From: Solirubrobacter deserti
GTDB lineage: Bacteria > Actinomycetota > Thermoleophilia > Solirubrobacterales > Solirubrobacteraceae
NCBI RefSeq assembly: GCF_027587175.1
Contig: NZ_JAPCID010000001.1
Span: forward strand, 186,001 to 250,000
Direction: 5' to 3'
DNA length: 64,000 nt
Shown: positions 43,562 through 51,631 of the stretch, in pieces
Layout: each line of letters starts with the position of its first letter
Position numbering within the stretch: the first letter of the stretch is position 1
Position numbers and translations under genes: made by a program
Notes under the pieces: model-generated
The model's input: the letters and a program-made list of their open reading frames with translations, nothing else
What the model was told of the DNA's origin: nothing
Databases searched by the model: none

Positions 43562-44275
43562 ATGGTCCGCACCACGATCGCCCGTGTCGGCGGCACCGCG
43601 CTCGGCGTGCTGTTCGCGGCCGGCGCCGCACTGCGCCGCGGCAAGGCGCTGCACCCGTCGGGCGTCGTCTTCTCGGCGCGGCTGGTCGTCCCCGGCGCCG
43701 CGGCGGCCCCGCAGGCGGCCGAGCTGCTGAGCCGGCCGGCGGAGTACGCCGCGGTCGTCCGCTTCTCGCGCGGCCTGGGGCTGCCAGACCGGATGCCGGA
43801 CCTGTTCGGCCTGGCGCTTCGCGTGTGCGACGCGTACGGCGAGGGTGAGCACCAGGACCTCCTGCTCACCACGTCGACGGATCGGCCCGTCCTGCACCAC
43901 ATCGTCCTGCCCACGCGCGACGCGCAGGCTCGTCCGTACACGTCGGCGACGCCCTTCCGGGCCGGCGGCGAGACGTTCATCGTGGGCGCGCTGCCCAGTC
44001 CGGAGTCTCCGCGGCCGGCCGCCGGCGACCAGCTCACACGCCTGCGCGCGGCGGCAGCGACCGGCGAGCTGCGCTTCGCGCTGGCCGTGGCGCGCCCGTT
44101 CCGGCGCTTTACCCCGGTGGCCGAGCTATGGATCGAGGACGAGCTCCCGCCGGAGTACGACGCGATGTTGTTCCAGCCGGGCAGCGGAGGAGGGGGGCTG
44201 GCCCCGGTCGGCGTGATCAACGGGATGCGGCGCATCGCCTATCCGCTGGCCCACCGCGCGTGGAACCGTCGTTAA
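43562..44275 (+). CDS. catalase-superfamily-like protein of unknown function
   Basis: A 237-residue protein with a hydrophobic N-terminus (about 10-22) that may be an anchor. The middle follows the pattern of catalase-like proteins: ALHPSGVVFSARL, AAVVRFSRGLGLPD, MPDLFGLALRV and DLLLTTSTDRPVLHH. The expected heme tyrosine and peroxidase asparagine of true catalases were not identified, so activity is not claimed. A terminator follows directly. The relation to catalase is from pattern resemblance only. Confidence 0.5.
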   Translation: MVRTTIARVGGTALGVLFAAGAALRRGKALHPSGVVFSARLVVPGAAAAPQAAELLSRPAEYAAVVRFSRGLGLPDRMPDLFGLALRVCDAYGEGEHQDLLLTTSTDRPVLHHIVLPTRDAQARPYTSATPFRAGGETFIVGALPSPESPRPAAGDQLTRLRAAAATGELRFALAVARPFRRFTPVAELWIEDELPPEYDAMLFQPGSGGGGLAPVGVINGMRRIAYPLAHRAWNRR

Positions 44276-44280
44276 ACGCC

Positions 44281-44306
44281 GAAACCGCGCCGTAGCGCGG
44301 TTTCGT
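44281..44306 (+). terminator. intrinsic terminator
   Basis: Perfect 10-base stem GAAACCGCGC/GCGCGGTTTC with loop CGTA followed by GTT. It ends the catalase-like gene and may also act for the convergent tRNA-Lys. Confidence 0.8.
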
Positions 44307-44310
44307 TACA

Positions 44311-44383
44311 TGCCCCCGGAAGGAATCGAACCTTCAACCTTCGGATTAAGAGTCCGCTGCTCTGCCAATTGAGCTACAAGGGC
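44311..44383 (-). tRNA. tRNA-Lys (CTT)
   Basis: On the minus strand the acceptor GCCCTTG pairs with CGGGGGC (two T-G pairs), the D arm is GCTC/GAGC, the anticodon loop is CTCTTAA giving anticodon CTT, and the T arm is GAAGG-TTCGATT-CCTTC. Discriminator base A; no encoded CCA. It reads AAG, the preferred lysine codon of this GC-rich genome. Confidence 0.96.
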
Positions 44384-44414
44384 GCGGCCGCCAATAATAG
44401 CGGCGCAGCTTGGG

Positions 44415-45125
44415 TTAGCCGACGGTCGGCGTGGGAGTCGGGGCGACTTCCTGGATCTGCTGGAGCGCGGACTGGGACTTGGCCTGGTCCAGCTGCTCTT
44501 TGAGCTCCTTCTTCTCGTCCGCGCCTTCGGTGAGCTCGACGGCCTTGGCGGAGGCGAGGTCGCCCTTGCGGGTCTGGCCGGCCTGGTAGGCCAGGATGGC
44601 CAGGTTCGAGAAGGTGTTGTCCGTCGGCTCGATCTCGGTGAGCATCTCCTGGGCCGTGACGGCCTTGGCGGGCTGCTCGATCGCGAGGTAGGCCTGCGTC
44701 ATGTTGCGGACGAGGCGCTCGTCGGGCTGCGGCGGGTCGAGCGCGACGTACTTGTCGAAGGCGGCGCCGGCGGCGGTGAGCTGGCGGCGGCCCTCGGCGG
44801 TGTAGCTGGCCGCGGGATCGATGTTGTCGCCGAGCTGGGCGAGGCGGTAGCGGGCCATGGCGAGCTCGGCCCACGCGGCGGCGTTGGTCGGCGTAGCCTT
44901 GGTCTTGGCGTCAGCCGCGCGCACCTGGGCGGAGGCGCGATCGACGGCCTCTTCGGCGCCGTTGCCGCTGCCGGTGTCGTCCGTGATCAGGTTGCCGATG
45001 CTGCCGGAGAGACCGCTCGATCCGATTCCGAAGAACACGAAGCCCGCGAACATCAGTAGCGCGAGCCCTCCATATACGAATTTGACGGTGCGGCGGCGAG
45101 CGCCGCTTCTGAGATCGAACAGCAT
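44415..45125 (-). CDS. TPR-containing membrane protein
   Basis: A 236-residue protein with one N-terminal transmembrane helix (about 17-35; VYGGLALLMFAGFVFFG) and a helical repeat domain. TPR-like repeats are visible in NAAAWAELAMARYRLAQLG, LVRNMTQAYLAIEQPAKAV and TFSNLAILAYQAGQT. The C-terminal tail is charged (EKKELKEQLDQ) and ends in PTPTPTVG. It follows tatC by 14 bases and may be an envelope-side assembly or Tat-associated factor, which is inference from position only. Confidence 0.85.
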   Translation of the reverse strand: MLFDLRSGARRRTVKFVYGGLALLMFAGFVFFGIGSSGLSGSIGNLITDDTGSGNGAEEAVDRASAQVRAADAKTKATPTNAAAWAELAMARYRLAQLGDNIDPAASYTAEGRRQLTAAGAAFDKYVALDPPQPDERLVRNMTQAYLAIEQPAKAVTAQEMLTEIEPTDNTFSNLAILAYQAGQTRKGDLASAKAVELTEGADEKKELKEQLDQAKSQSALQQIQEVAPTPTPTVG

Positions 45126-45139
45126 GGCGTTGGTGCGAG

Positions 45140-46138
45140 TTAGTCCCGATCGATGGTGACGTGCTCTGGCTCAGCGTCCTCTAAATCCTCGAGGTCATCA
45201 GGGGCGGCGCGCCCGGCGCGCCGGTCAAGGAGCCAGGAGAACAGAATAGAGGCCTCGAACAAAACGTACATGGGGGCCATCATCATTCCCATCGTGATCG
45301 GGTCCTGGCCGGGCAGCAGCATGGCCGTCACGGCGATCGCGAGAATCGCGTAACGACGGTTGTGCCGGAGCTGCGCGGTGGTCACGATGCCGACGCGCGT
45401 AACGGCCACGATCGCCACGGGAATCTGGAAAAGCAGGCCCATCGCGATCAGGAGCATCAGGACGAACCGGTAGTACGGCTGCGCCTGGATGAGCACGTCG
45501 AACGCGTCGGTGTTGAAGTTCTGGAGGAACTCGATCGCCCGCGGGACGACCGTGAAGTAGCCGAACACGACTCCCCCGATGAACAGGAACGGCACTACCA
45601 ACATGGCTGGGAGTGCGATCTGCTTCTCGCGGGGAGAGAACGCCGGCAGCACGAAGGCGTAGATCTGGAAGAGGATGATCGGCAGCGAGATCAGCAGACC
45701 GGCGTAGGCGCTCACCTTCAGCGTCTGCAGGAACGGCTCCGAGACGCCCAGCGTCACGGGCTTGCGCGCGCTGATCTCCGGCGCGAGCTTGGCGACGCGC
45801 TCGTTCTCGCGCGCGGCGTCGAGCAGGGCCTTGCGAACCGGGGGCTCGTCCTCGCGCGCGAGCAGGACGCGGTACAGCGCCGCGTTGAGCTGCATCGTCT
45901 TCGCCACGTCCTGGTCGTAGCTCGCGCCCTGCTGGATCGGGTCGCGGTTGCCCGCGTCCACGGTCTCCGTCAACGGCTTGTTGAGCACGTCGAGGACGTC
46001 CTGGTTGAAGACCATGCACAGCGCCGTCGCGGCGACGAAGGCCGCGAGGCAGATCACGATCCTGACGCGAAGTTCCGTCAGGTGCTCGACGAGACTCAGG
46101 CGGTCGTCATGCGCGACCGCTCGCAGTGTGCTCGCCAT
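45140..46138 (-). CDS. tatC: Tat protein translocase subunit TatC
   Basis: TatC is the receptor for twin-arginine signal peptides. The opening RLSLVEHLTELRVRIV is the conserved cytoplasmic motif, and six transmembrane segments can be drawn, with the FVLPAFSPREK family sequence in the middle. At 332 residues it is longer than usual (about 250): an insertion of about 80 charged residues lies in the first periplasmic loop (residues about 55-130). The C-terminal tail is acidic. It is downstream of tatA by 26 bases. The Rieske protein QcrA encoded at 50399 is a typical Tat substrate. Confidence 0.95.
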   Translation of the reverse strand: MASTLRAVAHDDRLSLVEHLTELRVRIVICLAAFVAATALCMVFNQDVLDVLNKPLTETVDAGNRDPIQQGASYDQDVAKTMQLNAALYRVLLAREDEPPVRKALLDAARENERVAKLAPEISARKPVTLGVSEPFLQTLKVSAYAGLLISLPIILFQIYAFVLPAFSPREKQIALPAMLVVPFLFIGGVVFGYFTVVPRAIEFLQNFNTDAFDVLIQAQPYYRFVLMLLIAMGLLFQIPVAIVAVTRVGIVTTAQLRHNRRYAILAIAVTAMLLPGQDPITMGMMMAPMYVLFEASILFSWLLDRRAGRAAPDDLEDLEDAEPEHVTIDRD

Positions 46139-46164
46139 AGGGTGCTACGGGCGTCAGGCGCCGC

Positions 46165-46437
46165 TTACAGCTGCGACTTCTCGCGGGCGACCGGCTCGTC
46201 CGCGAGCGGGGCCTTCTCGCCTTCGGGGCGACCGAGCGCGGACTCGACCTTGTGCCGGTCCTCGCGGTAGTCCTCGTCGTCTTCGTCCCGGCCACCCTTG
46301 CCGGTGATCGACTCCTTGAACTCGCGCATCCCGGTACCAAGCTGGCGCCCGAGACCGGGCAGGCGCTTGGGCCCGAAGATCAGGAGCACGATCACGAACA
46401 CGATCGCGAGCTCCAAGGGTCCGATGTTGAAAGGCAT
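46165..46437 (-). CDS. tatA: Sec-independent translocase protein TatA
   Basis: A 90-residue pore-forming subunit. Start at ATG 46435-46437 gives the standard N-terminus (FNIGPLELAIVFVIVLLIFG), with the hinge GPKRLPGLGRQLG and the amphipathic helix MREFKESI. The tail is acidic and lysine-rich. It is the first gene of a tatA-tatC-TPR operon. A divergent zinc-ribbon gene begins 154 bases away. Confidence 0.95.
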   Translation of the reverse strand: MPFNIGPLELAIVFVIVLLIFGPKRLPGLGRQLGTGMREFKESITGKGGRDEDDEDYREDRHKVESALGRPEGEKAPLADEPVAREKSQL

Positions 46438-46591
46438 CGACTTCTCTCCGCAGGGGTTCTGGTTGGACTGTGACGTCCCTCGACGCAAGGCTAGCGGTAT
46501 CTCGCGTCGCCGTTCGGTCAAGTTCGTGAACGCGAGGCCGAATACCGGGGGGCAAGTCGCTTACCAACCTCCCGGAACGACCTCCACGCTC

Positions 46592-47023
46592 ATGAGCCAG
46601 CCCACCAACTCCAACGGCCAGTACGTTCGCCGCGTCACGCTGCCCTCGGGGCGGCAGATCGAGGTCGTCTACTTCGAGCCCCTCGCCGCCGAGGCGGCCG
46701 GCCAGGCCGCGACGCCCGCCAAGGAGCCGGACGTCGACCTGAGCGTCTGCCCGGACTGCGACCGCGACCTCGTCTACCCGGTCGACTGGGAGGAGGCCTC
46801 CCCGACGCACTGGGAGGTCGAGCTGCGCTGCCCGAACTGCGAGTGGAACGAGATCGGCACCTACGACCAGGCGACCGTCGACCGCTTCGACGAGCACCTG
46901 GACCTCGGCACCGACGCGATGGTGAAGGACCTCCGCCGCCTCGTGCAGGCGAACATGGAGGCCGAAGCCGACCGCTTCGCCGCCGCCCTCGAGGCCGGCG
47001 CCATCCTCCCCGAGGATTTCTAG
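46592..47023 (+). CDS. hypothetical protein with CxxC zinc-ribbon pair
   Basis: A 143-residue protein. Two CPxC knuckles (CPDCDRDL near 53 and CPNCEWNE near 80) about 27 residues apart can bind one zinc. The N-terminus (PSGRQIEVVYFEP) resembles a beta strand and the C-terminus is a long alpha helix (QANMEAEADRFAAALEAG). No transmembrane segment. It is convergent with the polyprenyl synthase gene with a 4-base overlap. Function unknown; a nucleic-acid or protein adaptor is possible. Confidence 0.7.
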   Translation: MSQPTNSNGQYVRRVTLPSGRQIEVVYFEPLAAEAAGQAATPAKEPDVDLSVCPDCDRDLVYPVDWEEASPTHWEVELRCPNCEWNEIGTYDQATVDRFDEHLDLGTDAMVKDLRRLVQANMEAEADRFAAALEAGAILPEDF

Positions 47024-47994
47024 CGGTAGCGGTCGACGACGCCGTCGGCCACCAACTCGAGCGCTGCCTGCTGCGAAGGCTCGGGCAGCGCCGGTAGATC
47101 GGCCTTCGCCTCGGCGACCATCTCCAGCGCGATCCGGCGCGCCTCTTCGAGCGCGCCCGTCGCGGCGATCGCGTCGCACACGCCCTCGGCCTGCTCCGGC
47201 GTGCGCACCGCGCGCAGGTCCAGTTGCGCCAGCTCCGGGTCCCGCTCGCGCGCGAGGATCAGCGGAAGCGTGACCGTGCCGTCGAGCAGGTCCGTGCCGC
47301 GGTGCTTGCCCGTGCGCTCGGCCGGCCCGCTCACGTCGAGCACGTCGTCGAGCAACTGGAACGCGAGCCCGATGCGCTCGCCGAACTCGCCCAGCAGCCC
47401 GACGTTCCCGCTGCCCGCCAGCGCGCCCAGCTCACACGCGGCGCGGAACAGCCGCGCCGTCTTGAGGTCGCAGCGGCGCAGGTAGCGCTCGCGCGTGGTC
47501 TGCAGCTTCCAGGCGTCCTCGCGCTGGAGCAACTCGCCCTCGACCAGCGCGGACGACGCGTCGGACAAGACGCGCACGGGCTCCGCCGAGCCGCCTCCGG
47601 CCAGCTCGGCGAACGCGCGCGAGAACAACAGGTCCCCCGTCGCCGTGGCCATCGCGCGCCCGGCCGAGGCGGCGATCGTCGGCCGGCCCCGCCGCAGCAC
47701 GGCCGCGTCGAGCACGTCGTCGTGGACGAGCGTGGCCGAGTGGACGAGCTCCACCGCCACCGCCGCGCGCAGTGCGGCGTCGTGCCCCGCGGGCGACGGC
47801 CCGGCGGCGACGAACACCAGCAGCGGCCGCAGGCGCTTGCCGCCGGCCTCGATCGTCGCGCAGGCGTGCTCGCCGAGCGTCTCCCCGTGGGACTTCGCCA
47901 CCACCCGCAGCCGCGCCTCGAGCGCGTCCATGAGCCCGGGAACGTGGGCTCCACCGGCTTCGACAACCGCGGCGACGGCCTCCGCTGAAGCCAC
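47020..47994 (-). CDS. polyprenyl (trans-isoprenyl) diphosphate synthase
   Basis: A 324-residue prenyltransferase from GTG 47994 with GGAG nine bases upstream. The first aspartate-rich motif is DDVLD in LVHDDVLDAA, the second DDVLD lies in FQLLDDVLDVSG, and GGKRLRPLL precedes the first motif, as in IspB/HepT/GerCC. The chain length is not readable. Being downstream of menG it probably makes the menaquinone side chain. The 163 bases between it and menG contain a short CCTGG/CCAGG hairpin (48063-48075) and no gene. Confidence 0.9.
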   Translation of the reverse strand: MASAEAVAAVVEAGGAHVPGLMDALEARLRVVAKSHGETLGEHACATIEAGGKRLRPLLVFVAAGPSPAGHDAALRAAVAVELVHSATLVHDDVLDAAVLRRGRPTIAASAGRAMATATGDLLFSRAFAELAGGGSAEPVRVLSDASSALVEGELLQREDAWKLQTTRERYLRRCDLKTARLFRAACELGALAGSGNVGLLGEFGERIGLAFQLLDDVLDVSGPAERTGKHRGTDLLDGTVTLPLILARERDPELAQLDLRAVRTPEQAEGVCDAIAATGALEEARRIALEMVAEAKADLPALPEPSQQAALELVADGVVDRYR

Positions 47995-48157
47995 TAGTGG
48001 TCGCTCCGGTGGCCCGGCGTACGCTCGGGCGAGATGCAGGTGGATGCCTGGCAAGGACGCAGCCTGGGAGCCAGGGTGGTGCCCTTGCCCCAGGCGAGGA
48101 CACCGCCAGGCGCCGCCTGCGCTCGTCCGAGTGTGCGTCGGGTCGCCGGAGCGGCCA

Positions 48158-48838
48158 CTATGCGACGGTCCCGTGGTGGATCGCGATGATCCCGCCCGCG
48201 GTCAGGATCCAGCCGACGTCCTTGCAACCCGCGGCGACGAGCTCGCCGGCGAGCGGCTCCGGGCCCGGGAAGCGCTTCACCGAGGCGGGGAGGTACGTGT
48301 AGGCGTCGTCGAAGCGGCCGAGCAGCGGCACCAAACGATCGAACCACACGGAGAAGAAGGTCGACAGCGGCGGCTTCTGCGGCGTGGTGATCTCGAGGAT
48401 CACCACGCGCCCGCCGGGTTTGACGACGCGCACCATCTCGCGCAGGCCCTGCGGCAGATCGCCGAAGTTGCGCGCGCCGAACCCGACGGTGGCGGCGTCG
48501 AACGTGTTGTCGGCGTACGGCAGCGCCATCGCGTCCGCCTGCTCCCAGGTCAGCCCGGGGGCCTTGCGGCGGGCGATGTCCAACATGCCCGGAGAGAAGT
48601 CGGAGCCGACGACGTCGCCGCCGCGCGCGGCGAGCTCGATCGCCAGGTCGCCCGTGCCGGCCGCGACGTCCAGCGCGCGCGTCCCCGGCCCGACGCGCGC
48701 GAGATCGACGGCCCGCGCGCGCCAGCGATGGTGCAGGCCCGCGGTCATGACCGTGTTCATGACGTCGTAGACCCCGGCGATGCGATCGAACATCGCCCGC
48801 ACGGAGTCTGCGGGAAGAGTGCCGGTGCCGGCGGCCAT
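48158..48838 (-). CDS. menG: demethylmenaquinone methyltransferase
   Basis: Last step of menaquinone synthesis (MenG/UbiE family). The 226 residues show MFDRIAGVYDVMN, the SAM motif ALDVAAGTGDLA, and FGARNF and EITTP motifs of UbiE. No quinone ring synthesis genes are nearby. It is directly downstream of qcrC (13 bases), so the quinone methylase is expressed with the complex that oxidises the quinol. Confidence 0.94.
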   Translation of the reverse strand: MAAGTGTLPADSVRAMFDRIAGVYDVMNTVMTAGLHHRWRARAVDLARVGPGTRALDVAAGTGDLAIELAARGGDVVGSDFSPGMLDIARRKAPGLTWEQADAMALPYADNTFDAATVGFGARNFGDLPQGLREMVRVVKPGGRVVILEITTPQKPPLSTFFSVWFDRLVPLLGRFDDAYTYLPASVKRFPGPEPLAGELVAAGCKDVGWILTAGGIIAIHHGTVA

Positions 48839-48851
48839 GCGCCGTCGGACC

Positions 48852-49598
48852 TTACTTCGTCGCTTCGACGTTGTCGCGCTGGATGCGGCTCGCGTCCTCG
48901 CCCTTGAGGGACGCCAGGTAGTCCACCATGGCGGCCTTCTTCTCCTCGGGGAGGCCCGCGAACGACGGCATCGGCGCCGTGGGGTTGTCCAGCGTGCGGC
49001 GGATCGCGCCCTTGTCCAGCACCGCGCCGATCTCGGTCAGGTGCGGGCCGAGGTCACCGCCGTTCTCGCCGATCTTGTGGCAGGCGAGGCAGCCGGACTG
49101 GGCCACCACGACCTTGCCGCGCTCGAACTCCGGCGCCGTCGCCAGCTCGATGTCGTTCGGGGAGCCGGCGGCCGCGCCCAGGTACGTGAGGTAGCCCATG
49201 GCGAGGATGACCAGGATGCCCGAGATCGTCGCGATCGGCCGGCGCTCGGGGCGCCGCTCCGGCCCGCGGTCGATGAACGGCAGCAGGAAGAGCATGATCA
49301 TGCAGATCGTCGGCACGCCGACGGTCGCGAACGGCACCAGCTCCGGCGGCTTGATCACGCGCAGCAGCTCGAAGAGGAAGAAGAAGTACCACTCCGGGCG
49401 CGGGACGTACGTGGTGGTCGTCGGGTCGGCCTTCGGGCCGAGCTCGGCGCCCAGCACGATCGACATGGCGATGATCGTCGCCATGACGAAGACCATCATC
49501 ACCGCGTCCTTGGCGACGGCGTAGGGGAAGAACGGCTTGCCCTTCGCCTTCAGGAGCGCGTATTCGCGGAGGTACTCCTCCTTCTCGCGCTGGTTCAT
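48852..49598 (-). CDS. qcrC: menaquinol-cytochrome c reductase cytochrome b/c subunit
   Basis: A 248-residue fused protein: the first half is cytochrome b subunit IV (PRPEWYFFFLFELLRVIKPPE, three membrane segments), the second a c-type cytochrome with heme motif CLACH at 170-174 and an axial-methionine region near APMPSFAG. This architecture (b6f-like split with c fusion) is that of Bacillus QcrC rather than of the usual actinobacterial diheme QcrC. It ends a qcrABC group and abuts qcrB. Confidence 0.94.
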   Translation of the reverse strand: MNQREKEEYLREYALLKAKGKPFFPYAVAKDAVMMVFVMATIIAMSIVLGAELGPKADPTTTTYVPRPEWYFFFLFELLRVIKPPELVPFATVGVPTICMIMLFLLPFIDRGPERRPERRPIATISGILVILAMGYLTYLGAAAGSPNDIELATAPEFERGKVVVAQSGCLACHKIGENGGDLGPHLTEIGAVLDKGAIRRTLDNPTAPMPSFAGLPEEKKAAMVDYLASLKGEDASRIQRDNVEATK

Positions 49599-50402
49599 CT
49601 AGACCTGCTCCTCACGAAGCTTCTCGTCGACCTCGGCACGCTGCCACGGCGGCGCCGTGGTGCCGAGCTTGGCCACCAGGTACAGGTGGGCGCCGATCAA
49701 GGCGGCGATCAACCCTGGCACGAGCATCATGTGGATCGCGTAGAACCTCGACAAGGTCGTGGCGCCGAAGTCACCACCTCCTCGCAGGAAGTCCGAGAGG
49801 AAGGGACCGACCAGCGGACCCGTGCCGTTGATGTTCGCGGCCACGATCGTCGCCCAGTAGGAGCGCTGGTCGAACGGCAGCAGGTAGCCCGTCAGCGACA
49901 TCACGAAGGTGAGGATCACGAGCACGACGCCGATGATCCAGTTCAGCTCGCGCGGGTACTTGTACGCGCCGAAGAAGAACGTCCTCGCCATGTGCAGGAA
50001 GATCAGGATGACCATCACCGACGAGCCCCACTTGTGCATGCCGCGCACGAACTCGCCGAGGAAGACGTCGTTGGAGATGTGGCGCGCCGACTCGTACGCC
50101 TGCGTGGCGGAGGGCACGTAGTACATCGCCAGGAACACGCCGGTGATCGCCTGCGAGACGAACGCGAACATCGTCGCCGAGCCGAGCGTGTAGAACCAGT
50201 TGGTCCCCTTCGGGACCTTTCGGAACATCATCCAGCGCAGGCCGCCGGACAGCGACGTGCGCTCGTCCACCCAGTCCGCCGCCGAGATGCCGCCCTCGCG
50301 CACCTGCTCGAGCTTGGTCGGCTTCGGGGCACCGCCGGGACGGGCGGGCTTGTCCTGGAAGCGCTTCGGGACGGGAGGCTTGGGAAGAGTCGGCAGCTTC
50401 AT
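49599..50402 (-). CDS. qcrB: menaquinol-cytochrome c reductase cytochrome b subunit
   Basis: A 267-residue membrane protein with about four transmembrane segments and the histidine ligands of the two b hemes (for example in HKWGSSVMVILIFLHMARTF and in HMMLVPGLIAALIGAHLY). The WGATIVAANI segment is the quinone site helix. Its N-terminus is proline/lysine-rich. Its stop is adjacent to the qcrC start, and its ATG overlaps the qcrA stop. Confidence 0.94.
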   Translation of the reverse strand: MKLPTLPKPPVPKRFQDKPARPGGAPKPTKLEQVREGGISAADWVDERTSLSGGLRWMMFRKVPKGTNWFYTLGSATMFAFVSQAITGVFLAMYYVPSATQAYESARHISNDVFLGEFVRGMHKWGSSVMVILIFLHMARTFFFGAYKYPRELNWIIGVVLVILTFVMSLTGYLLPFDQRSYWATIVAANINGTGPLVGPFLSDFLRGGGDFGATTLSRFYAIHMMLVPGLIAALIGAHLYLVAKLGTTAPPWQRAEVDEKLREEQV

Positions 50403-51088
50403 GGGTTCTTGGGCGTCGAGAAGCGCCCGGGGTAGAGGTACTGGCCGATGCCGTCGAGCGGCTGACCCGGGTCACGGAAGCTCGGGAACCGCTTGAACTC
50501 CGAGTTGACCGAGTAGCGCGGGCCGACCTCGACCTGGCCGTTGCGCAGACGCGTGTAGAAGCGGTCCAGCGGGCGCACCGGCGGGCCGCCGACGACCTCG
50601 CCGTTGAAGCCGTAGACGCCGCCGTGGCACGGGCAGATGAAGCGGTCCGCCGCGCCCGTCCAGCGGACGGGGCAGCCGAGGTGCATGCAGCGGCTGGAGA
50701 GCGCGATCACGGGCGCGTCCGTCTCCGGCGGGGCGGGCATGCCCTCCTGCTCGTCGTACTCCGGGTTCCAGCGGCGGACATAGACCGTCGCCTTGCCGAC
50801 CTCGCCGATGCCCTGCGTGAGCGTGACGACGCGCGGGAGGTAGTCGTCGTCCGGGAAGTCCTCAGGGCGCCCGATCGGCGTCCAGATCACGGGGGCGCGC
50901 TCGAAGATGGCCGAGCCGGCGGCGAAGCCGAGCACGGGCAACAGCACCGCCGCGGTGGCGATTCCGCCCGCGGCGTGCGTGGTCATGGTCATGAACCGGC
51001 GCCGCGTGACCGTCTCGCCTTCGAAGGCGCCGGGGATGTTGCGGTCGGCCGTGTACTTGGACTTCGGCTCTTTGCGACTCTCAGGCAA
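50399..51088 (-). CDS. qcrA: Rieske iron-sulfur subunit of cytochrome bc complex
   Basis: A 229-residue Rieske protein. The cluster ligands are in CMHLGCP and CPCHGGVYGFNGE. The N-terminal region carries an RRRFM twin-arginine motif before a hydrophobic anchor (about 34-58), marking a Tat-exported membrane protein, which ties to tatA/tatC in this window. First gene of qcrABC. The GTG/ATG choice at 51088 gives a typical length. Confidence 0.94.
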   Translation of the reverse strand: MPESRKEPKSKYTADRNIPGAFEGETVTRRRFMTMTTHAAGGIATAAVLLPVLGFAAGSAIFERAPVIWTPIGRPEDFPDDDYLPRVVTLTQGIGEVGKATVYVRRWNPEYDEQEGMPAPPETDAPVIALSSRCMHLGCPVRWTGAADRFICPCHGGVYGFNGEVVGGPPVRPLDRFYTRLRNGQVEVGPRYSVNSEFKRFPSFRDPGQPLDGIGQYLYPGRFSTPKNP

Positions 51089-51138
51089 GGGGCTGGAACG
51101 ATATCGCTCGACGGGTCAAGGACGGTGCGCCGGGAACT

Positions 51139-51594
51139 TCAGGCGCCGCGCCACTGACGTTTGGCGGCCTCGTGGTCAGGTGACGGACCGGCCGCGACGG
51201 CCCGCGCGCCAGCCGCCCAGATCGCCTCGGCGCGCTCGGGATCGCCCTCAGCGTGCGCCTGCGCACACAGGGCGATCACGTCCGCCAGCTCGGCCACCGC
51301 GGCGAGGTCCCCGAGCGCGGCGAGCCGCTCGAGCCCGAGCGCGTACAGCCGGTCGCCGGCCAGCAGCGCGAGGTCCGGGTCGGCGGGCTGCACGACGCGC
51401 CCGGCGCCGTAGTGCTGCAGGTAGCCCTCGCGGATGGCTTCCACGAGCAGCGGATAGTCCTCGCCCTTGGGCGCGACCGCGTCGCCGTGGGGCTGCGGGC
51501 CGCCCTCGTCGGCGACGGTGCCCGCGAGGATGCCGCCCTCGGTCCGGAGCTCCTGGGCGAGCCGTTGCAAGGCACTCACGTTGCGTCCCTCCAC
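51139..51594 (-). CDS. hypothetical protein, 151 aa
   Basis: A helical soluble protein starting from GTG 51594; an internal GTG about five codons later is an alternative. Repeated leucine/alanine-rich helices (LALLAGDRLYALGLERLAALG) dominate, with a GPQPHGDAVAPKGEDYP loop. No family recognised. It lies between hemL (37 bases upstream of it) and qcrA and is probably part of the same run of genes, perhaps connecting heme and cytochrome functions. Confidence 0.6.
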   Translation of the reverse strand: MEGRNVSALQRLAQELRTEGGILAGTVADEGGPQPHGDAVAPKGEDYPLLVEAIREGYLQHYGAGRVVQPADPDLALLAGDRLYALGLERLAALGDLAAVAELADVIALCAQAHAEGDPERAEAIWAAGARAVAAGPSPDHEAAKRQWRGA

Positions 51595-51631
51595 GTGCGC
51601 GAGTGCGAGCCCGCCGGGCGGGCGTCGCCTC

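Noticed and set aside
47994-48347. Minus-strand frame between the polyprenyl synthase and menG
   Set aside because: Runs out of frame through the menG 3' end and has no recognisable domain.
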